Origin: an uncultured Oscillospiraceae bacterium
GTDB taxonomy: Bacteria > Bacillota > Clostridia > Oscillospirales > Oscillospiraceae
Direction of reading: 5' to 3'
Assembly: GCA_900764755.1 (NCBI GenBank)
Contig: CAAFPE010000018.1
Span: 1-17,853 of the forward strand
DNA: 17,853 nucleotides
The position numbers and the translations under genes were made by a program. The notes below the pieces were generated by a model, which worked only from the letters and a program-made list of their open reading frames with translations, was not told the origin of the DNA and ran no database searches. Below, in pieces: positions 14,359 to 17,853 of this stretch. Position 1 is the first letter of the stretch, and the number at the start of each line of letters is the position of its first letter.

Positions 14359-14979
14359 ATGAGCCAACGGGACGGAATGAGAGGGGAAAGGTCACTGGGC
14401 TGTCTGGGCCCGCTGACCATCCTGGGGAGCGCCTTTCTGCTGGGCGGTCTCCTGGGGGCCGCGCTGGTCAGCATGATCGCGCAGCCTGCGGCCGAAGCAC
14501 TGTCCGGCTATCTGCGGGACTATCTGGCCGCCGGGCAGGCCGGAAAAATCGCTGTGGGTTTCTGGCCCATGCTGTGGGAGCAGGGACGGTTTTTTCTGGG
14601 GATCTGTGTCCTGGGGCTCACGGCCCTGGGCACAGTGGGGATCCCTGTCCTCTTCGGAGCGCGGGGCTTTTTGTTTGCCTTTTCGGTGGCGGGCTTCTGC
14701 CGGGCCTTCGGGCCGGCGGGGCTGGGACCGGCCCTGTTCCTCTTCGGCCTGCCTGCTTTTCTCTGGGGGCCCATTCTGTTTCTGGCGGGGACCCAGAGCA
14801 TGGGGGGCTCTGTGGGCCTGTTTCGACGGGCGATGGGGAATGGGAGAGAGCCGCTTCCCTTTGGGCCGCACTATTGGGAGCGCCTGGCCCTATGGGGACT
14901 TGGTCTCTTCCTGTGCGTGGCACTGGAATTTCTGGCCGCGCCCGCACTGCTGGCCGCCTCAGCCCGGTTCGTGCTGTAA
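14359..14979 (+). CDS. spoIIM: Stage II sporulation protein M family membrane protein
   Basis: A 206-residue polytopic membrane protein. In sporulating Firmicutes SpoIIM joins SpoIID and SpoIIP in the peptidoglycan-degrading engulfment machine of the mother cell. Evidence is the size (Bacillus SpoIIM is about 214 residues), hydrophobic helices such as LTILGSAFLLGGLLGAALV, RFFLGICVLGLTALGTVGIP and LFLCVALEFLAAPALLAASA, the G-P-rich middle GLPAFLWGPILFLAGTQS, and the position directly before xerD as in other spore formers. Sequence signatures alone are modest. ATG 14359 follows GGGAGAGGTG (14343-14352); the longer frame from 14299 lacks a ribosome binding site. Confidence 0.75.
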   Translation: MSQRDGMRGERSLGCLGPLTILGSAFLLGGLLGAALVSMIAQPAAEALSGYLRDYLAAGQAGKIAVGFWPMLWEQGRFFLGICVLGLTALGTVGIPVLFGARGFLFAFSVAGFCRAFGPAGLGPALFLFGLPAFLWGPILFLAGTQSMGGSVGLFRRAMGNGREPLPFGPHYWERLALWGLGLFLCVALEFLAAPALLAASARFVL

Positions 14980-15007
14980 TTGGAATCTATGTGAGGGAGT
15001 TGTCTGC

Positions 15008-15889
15008 GTGTCTGAACTGCTGGACCTCTATGAGGACTATTTGAGAACAGAGAAAAAGGCGTCGGCCAATACGGTCAGCTCCTATCTGCGGGATATGCAC
15101 CAGTTCGAGGCCGCCATGTCAGAGCAGGAGCTGGAGCTTACCGAGGTGCTGACCCAGGAAGTGGAGCACTATGCCGCCATACTGACCCGGAAGGGCCGCT
15201 CCGCGGCCACGGTGACCCGCTCCATTGCATCCATTAAATCCTTTTACAACTGTATGATCGCCCTGGGGCTTATGGACCACAACCCGGCCAAGGGGGTGGC
15301 CCCGGCCAAGGTAGAGCGGAAGCTGCCCCAGATCCTGACAGGCAAAGAGGTGGAGCTGCTTCTGGAGCAGCCGGAGTGCACCGATCTGAAGGGCTATCGG
15401 GACCGGGCCATGCTGGAGCTGCTGTATGCCACCGGCATCCGGGTCAGCGAGCTGATCACTCTGGATGTGGACGACCTGAATCTGTCTGCCGGACTGCTGC
15501 ACTGCGCCAGCAAGGGGAAGGAGCGCGTTATACCACTGTATCAGACGGCGGTGCGGGCTCTGAACGAATATCTGCACCGGGTGCGTCCCCAGCTGGTGGA
15601 GTCCCCCAGCGAAACGGCCCTCTTCGTCAACATGAACGGAGATCGTATGAGCCGCCAGGGCTTTTGGAAGATTATCAAGTACTATCAGGAAAAGGCAGGG
15701 ATCGAGAAGGACATCACGCCCCATACCCTCCGCCACTCCTTTGCCGCCCATCTGCTGGAGAACGGGGCAGACCTGCGCTCCATTCAGGAGATGCTGGGCC
15801 ATGCGGACATCTCCTCCACCCAGATCTATTCCAGGCTGCTGAATCAGAAACTCAAGGATGTCTACCGTAAGGCTCATCCCAGGGCGTGA
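15008..15889 (+). CDS. xerD: XerD-type tyrosine recombinase
   Basis: A 293-residue site-specific recombinase that with a XerC partner resolves chromosome dimers at dif. The N-terminal SAM-like DNA-binding half (residues 1-105) has SANTVSSYLRDMHQFE and the catalytic half holds Arg145 (TGIRVSEL), Lys169 (SKGKER), His239 and Arg242 (HTLRHSF), His265 (LGHADISSTQIY) and nucleophile Tyr274. All six catalytic residues are present. The start is GTG 15008 after GGGAG (14995-14999), 28 bp past spoIIM. The frame is open further upstream inside spoIIM, which is a shadow. XerD versus XerC or an integrase was chosen by length and by spoIIM adjacency. Confidence 0.93.
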   Translation: MSELLDLYEDYLRTEKKASANTVSSYLRDMHQFEAAMSEQELELTEVLTQEVEHYAAILTRKGRSAATVTRSIASIKSFYNCMIALGLMDHNPAKGVAPAKVERKLPQILTGKEVELLLEQPECTDLKGYRDRAMLELLYATGIRVSELITLDVDDLNLSAGLLHCASKGKERVIPLYQTAVRALNEYLHRVRPQLVESPSETALFVNMNGDRMSRQGFWKIIKYYQEKAGIEKDITPHTLRHSFAAHLLENGADLRSIQEMLGHADISSTQIYSRLLNQKLKDVYRKAHPRA

Positions 15890-15926
15890 CCCCTGCCGCG
15901 GTGTTCCAGAGGTGTGGGATCGTGGC

Positions 15927-15955
15927 TTGACAAGAGAGGCGCTCTGTGATATAGT
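15927..15955 (+). promoter_or_regulatory. Promoter of the ABC-F attenuator leader
   Basis: Consensus TTGACA (15927-15932), exact 17-base spacer, TATAGT (15950-15955). It would produce a leader of about 250 bases before the ABC-F gene. Confidence 0.8.
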
Positions 15956-15987
15956 CCCACCAGAATAGATTGAGAGGAGGCGGAACG

Positions 15988-16008
15988 ATGCGCAATACCG
16001 CTTGCTGA
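15988..16008 (+). CDS. Six-codon upstream ORF, leader peptide MRNTAC
   Basis: ATG CGC AAT ACC GCT TGC TGA with a perfect Shine-Dalgarno GAGGAGG (15974-15980) seven bases upstream. Its stop codon directly precedes the hairpin arm GGCAT (16009-16013). Small translated leaders are the sensors in attenuated antibiotic-resistance genes, where a stalled ribosome alters RNA folding. The strength of the binding site compared with the tiny peptide argues for a regulatory role. Confidence 0.72.
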   Translation: MRNTAC

Positions 16009-16058
16009 GGCATGAGAAAAGAATGGAAGGGTCCGAAGGGACCCCGTTCTGTTATGCC
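16009..16058 (+). promoter_or_regulatory. Leader hairpin next to the upstream ORF
   Basis: GGCAT (16009-16013) pairs with ATGCC (16054-16058), then AGAA with TTCT, and the apical GGGTCC (16029-16034) with GGACCC (16039-16044) around GAAG. When a ribosome sits at the end of the upstream ORF this hairpin would be blocked, freeing GGAAGGGTC (16025-16033) to pair with GATCCTTCT (16159-16167) in the terminator. The alternative pairing is my inference. Confidence 0.6.
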
Positions 16059-16143
16059 GCCGCGAGAGGGTATTGTCCATTCCGCCGTCTGATCGCCATA
16101 TCTGCGCCCCCGGTCTCTGGGCCGGTGGGTGTCCTGTCGGTCT

Positions 16144-16179
16144 GCCGCAAGGAAGGATGATCCTTCTTTGCGGCTTTTT
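16144..16179 (+). terminator. Attenuator terminator before the ABC-F gene
   Basis: GCCGCAA (16144-16150) pairs with TTGCGGC (16168-16174) and GAAGGA (16152-16157) with TCCTTC (16161-16166) with a G-T between, loop TGA, then five T. It lies inside the leader, 37 bases before the ABC-F start, and should stop transcription unless an antiterminator forms. Confidence 0.9.
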
Positions 16180-16216
16180 CGTGAAACGAACTTAGAATAG
16201 ACAGGAGGGCATGACG

Positions 16217-17707
16217 ATGTCACAGATCACCATTCAAGATCTTTCCTTTACCTATGATGGGGACCACGTCCCCATCTTTCAGCACCTGGACCTTCAGCTG
16301 GACACCCGCTGGAAGCTTGGGCTTGTGGGCCGGAACGGCCGGGGCAAGACGACCCTGCTCCGGCTGCTGGAGGGGAGCCTGTCCGGCAGTGGGATCCTCA
16401 CCCAGCCGGATCACCCCATCTATTTTCCCCTCCCGGTGGCGGAGCCGGAGCGGCCTGCCCGGGAGATCCTGCTGGATGGGATCCCGTGGGAGGAGGAGTG
16501 GATGCTCCTGCGGGAACTGAACCGCCTGGGGCTTGAGGAGGATATTCTGGACCGGCCGTTTTCCACTCTCAGCGGTGGAGAGCAGACCCGGGCCGGGCTG
16601 GCCCGGCTGTTCTGCCAGGAGTGCGGCTACCCCATGCTGGACGAGCCCACCAACCACCTGGACGAGGCCGGACGGGCCCTAACAGCCCGGTATTTACGGG
16701 GGCTGGACCGCGGCTTCCTTCTGGTGTCCCACGACCGGGCCTTTCTGGACGCCTGCACCGACCACACTCTGGCCCTGAACCGCACCGGTCCGGAGGTGGT
16801 ACAGGGGAGCTTCTCTGTCTGGTATCGGGAAAAGGAGCGCAGGGATCAGCGGGAAATCGCACGAAATGAGGCGTTGCAGGGAGAGATCCGCCGCCTGGAG
16901 CAGGCGTCCCGCCGGACCTCCCTCTGGTCCGACCGGGTGGAGCAGAGCAAGTACGGCAGTCAAAATTCCGGACTGCGTCCGGACCGGGGCTACCTGGGGC
17001 ACAAGTCCGCAAAGCTGATGCAGCGGGCAAAAAATCTGGAGGCCCGCCAGCGGCGGGCCATTCAGGAAAAAACCGCGCTGCTCCGGGATGTGGAACAGGC
17101 GGACAGCCTGAAGCTGACCCCCCTTCGGCACCACAGCCAGCGGCTGCTGGAGGGCCGCGACCTGGTGGTCCTCCATGGCGGAAGGACGGCCAACCGTCCG
17201 GCCAGCTTCACACTGGAGCGTGGTCAGCGGCTGTTCCTGAGCGGCGGAAACGGCAGCGGCAAGACCAGTCTGCTCCGCCTGGTGCTGGGGGAGGAGCCGG
17301 AGTACACCGGGAGCCTGCGGCGGGCCTCTGGGCTCACCATCTCCTATGTCCCCCAGAGGGCGGACCGGCTCTGCGGCCTCCCTGCCGCCCTGGCGGAGGA
17401 GCGGGGCCTGGACCGCACCCAATTTTTTACCATCCTGAGAAAGCTGGATTTTTCCCGGCCCATGCTGGAGCGGGATATGGCGGAGTACAGCGCGGGCCAG
17501 CAGAAGAAACTCCTGCTGGCCGCCAGCCTGTGTCAGAGCGCACACCTCTATGTATGGGATGAGCCGCTGAACTATATCGACCTGTTCTCCCGGATCCAGC
17601 TGGAGGAGCTGATTTTAGAATCTCAGCCCACGATGCTTCTGGTGGAGCACGACCGCACCTTCTGCCGCCGGGTGGGGACAGACTTCCTTTCGCTGGACGC
17701 TGAGTGA
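16217..17707 (+). CDS. ABC-F ribosomal protection protein, Lsa/Vga type
   Basis: A soluble 496-residue protein with two ATP-binding cassettes and no membrane segment. The first has Walker A GRNGRGKT (38-45), signature LSGGEQ (118-123) and Walker B with DEPTNHLD (142-149). The second has GGNGSGKT (343-350), YSAGQQKK (424-431) and DEPLNYID (448-455). A charged, coiled linker lies at about 195-305, the part that reaches toward the peptidyl-transferase centre in antibiotic-resistance ABC-F proteins. Length near 498 and these motifs suggest the Lsa/Vga group, which displaces lincosamides, streptogramin A and pleuromutilins; the drug spectrum cannot be read here. ATG 16217 is chosen because AGGAGG (16203-16208) is 8 bases away; ATG 16211 is too close. 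The attenuated leader supports the resistance role. Confidence 0.9.
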   Translation: MSQITIQDLSFTYDGDHVPIFQHLDLQLDTRWKLGLVGRNGRGKTTLLRLLEGSLSGSGILTQPDHPIYFPLPVAEPERPAREILLDGIPWEEEWMLLRELNRLGLEEDILDRPFSTLSGGEQTRAGLARLFCQECGYPMLDEPTNHLDEAGRALTARYLRGLDRGFLLVSHDRAFLDACTDHTLALNRTGPEVVQGSFSVWYREKERRDQREIARNEALQGEIRRLEQASRRTSLWSDRVEQSKYGSQNSGLRPDRGYLGHKSAKLMQRAKNLEARQRRAIQEKTALLRDVEQADSLKLTPLRHHSQRLLEGRDLVVLHGGRTANRPASFTLERGQRLFLSGGNGSGKTSLLRLVLGEEPEYTGSLRRASGLTISYVPQRADRLCGLPAALAEERGLDRTQFFTILRKLDFSRPMLERDMAEYSAGQQKKLLLAASLCQSAHLYVWDEPLNYIDLFSRIQLEELILESQPTMLLVEHDRTFCRRVGTDFLSLDAE

Positions 17708-17853
17708 GGGGATTGCGGGAATCCAGAACGAAAAAAGACCAGGTAAGGCACATTTGGACTGCCCCAGATTGTACGGACAGCACAAAAAAGACCCCTGGTA
17801 GGAAAATATTGAGTTTTAAGCGGAGTGGCGCAGCGTGAGCGGCGCCACTCCAG
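17708..17853. other. Terminal intergenic stretch with perfect inverted repeat
   Basis: No gene is seen. GGAGTGGCGC pairs perfectly with GCGCCACTCC around a ten-base loop at about 17822-17851. The window ends two bases later, so a T tract on the plus strand cannot be checked; TTTTAAG lies on its left, so on the minus strand the flank is CTTAAAACTC, without a clean T run. It could be the ABC-F terminator or a terminator shared with a gene beyond the window. Confidence 0.55.

Noticed and set aside
14606..15007. A 134-codon N-terminal extension of XerD
   Set aside because: This part is the out-of-frame reading of spoIIM; GTG 15008 has its own Shine-Dalgarno and gives the standard 293-residue recombinase.

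Overview
The window looks like a high-GC, spore-forming member of the class Clostridia, most likely Oscillospiraceae (the Flavonifractor, Pseudoflavonifractor or Lawsonibacter type). This is inferred from sporulation genes (SpoIID-like, SpoIIM), a T-box and a lysine riboswitch, strong AGGAGG ribosome binding sites, GTG and TTG starts, and above all a SCIFF peptide with its radical SAM maturase, a hallmark of Clostridia. No genus can be proven from the sequence alone. Everything called is chromosomal core or near-core. No CRISPR array, tRNA, rRNA or complete insertion sequence was seen.

Layout. Positions 1-250 hold inverted repeats and a possible insertion-sequence end, but no gene. A promoter and T-box leader (251-560) precede an EamA/DMT transporter and tyrS (581-2703), closed by a strong terminator. 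Next comes a minus-strand block, read from right to left: a promoter and lysine riboswitch with terminator (7384 down to 7068), asd, a 320-bp gap of TTAGGAATT-type repeats, dapA, dapB, a hairpin, a small unassigned membrane ORF and tcdA (ends 2766). It covers the asd, dapA and dapB steps toward diaminopimelate and lysine, under lysine feedback.

From 7411 the plus strand carries a secreted SpoIID/LytB-domain protein, queA and tgt (queuosine tRNA modification), yajC (Sec accessory), a TIGR04086-like membrane protein, the 46-residue SCIFF precursor scfA and its maturase scfB. This is the classic clostridial ranthipeptide neighbourhood, with separate promoters before yajC and scfA and a terminator between scfA and scfB. 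After a terminator come spoIIM and a XerD-type recombinase. The last gene is an Lsa/Vga-type ABC-F protein. Its leader has a promoter, a six-codon upstream ORF with a perfect Shine-Dalgarno, competing hairpins and an intrinsic terminator, which is the layout of a ribosome-sensing attenuator.

The most rewarding leads are regulatory: the ABC-F attenuator with the leader peptide MRNTAC; a T-box whose likely specifier is a proline codon although tyrS lies downstream; a terminator whose 3' arm is the Shine-Dalgarno of the TIGR04086-like gene; and the transcriptional partition of the SCIFF locus.
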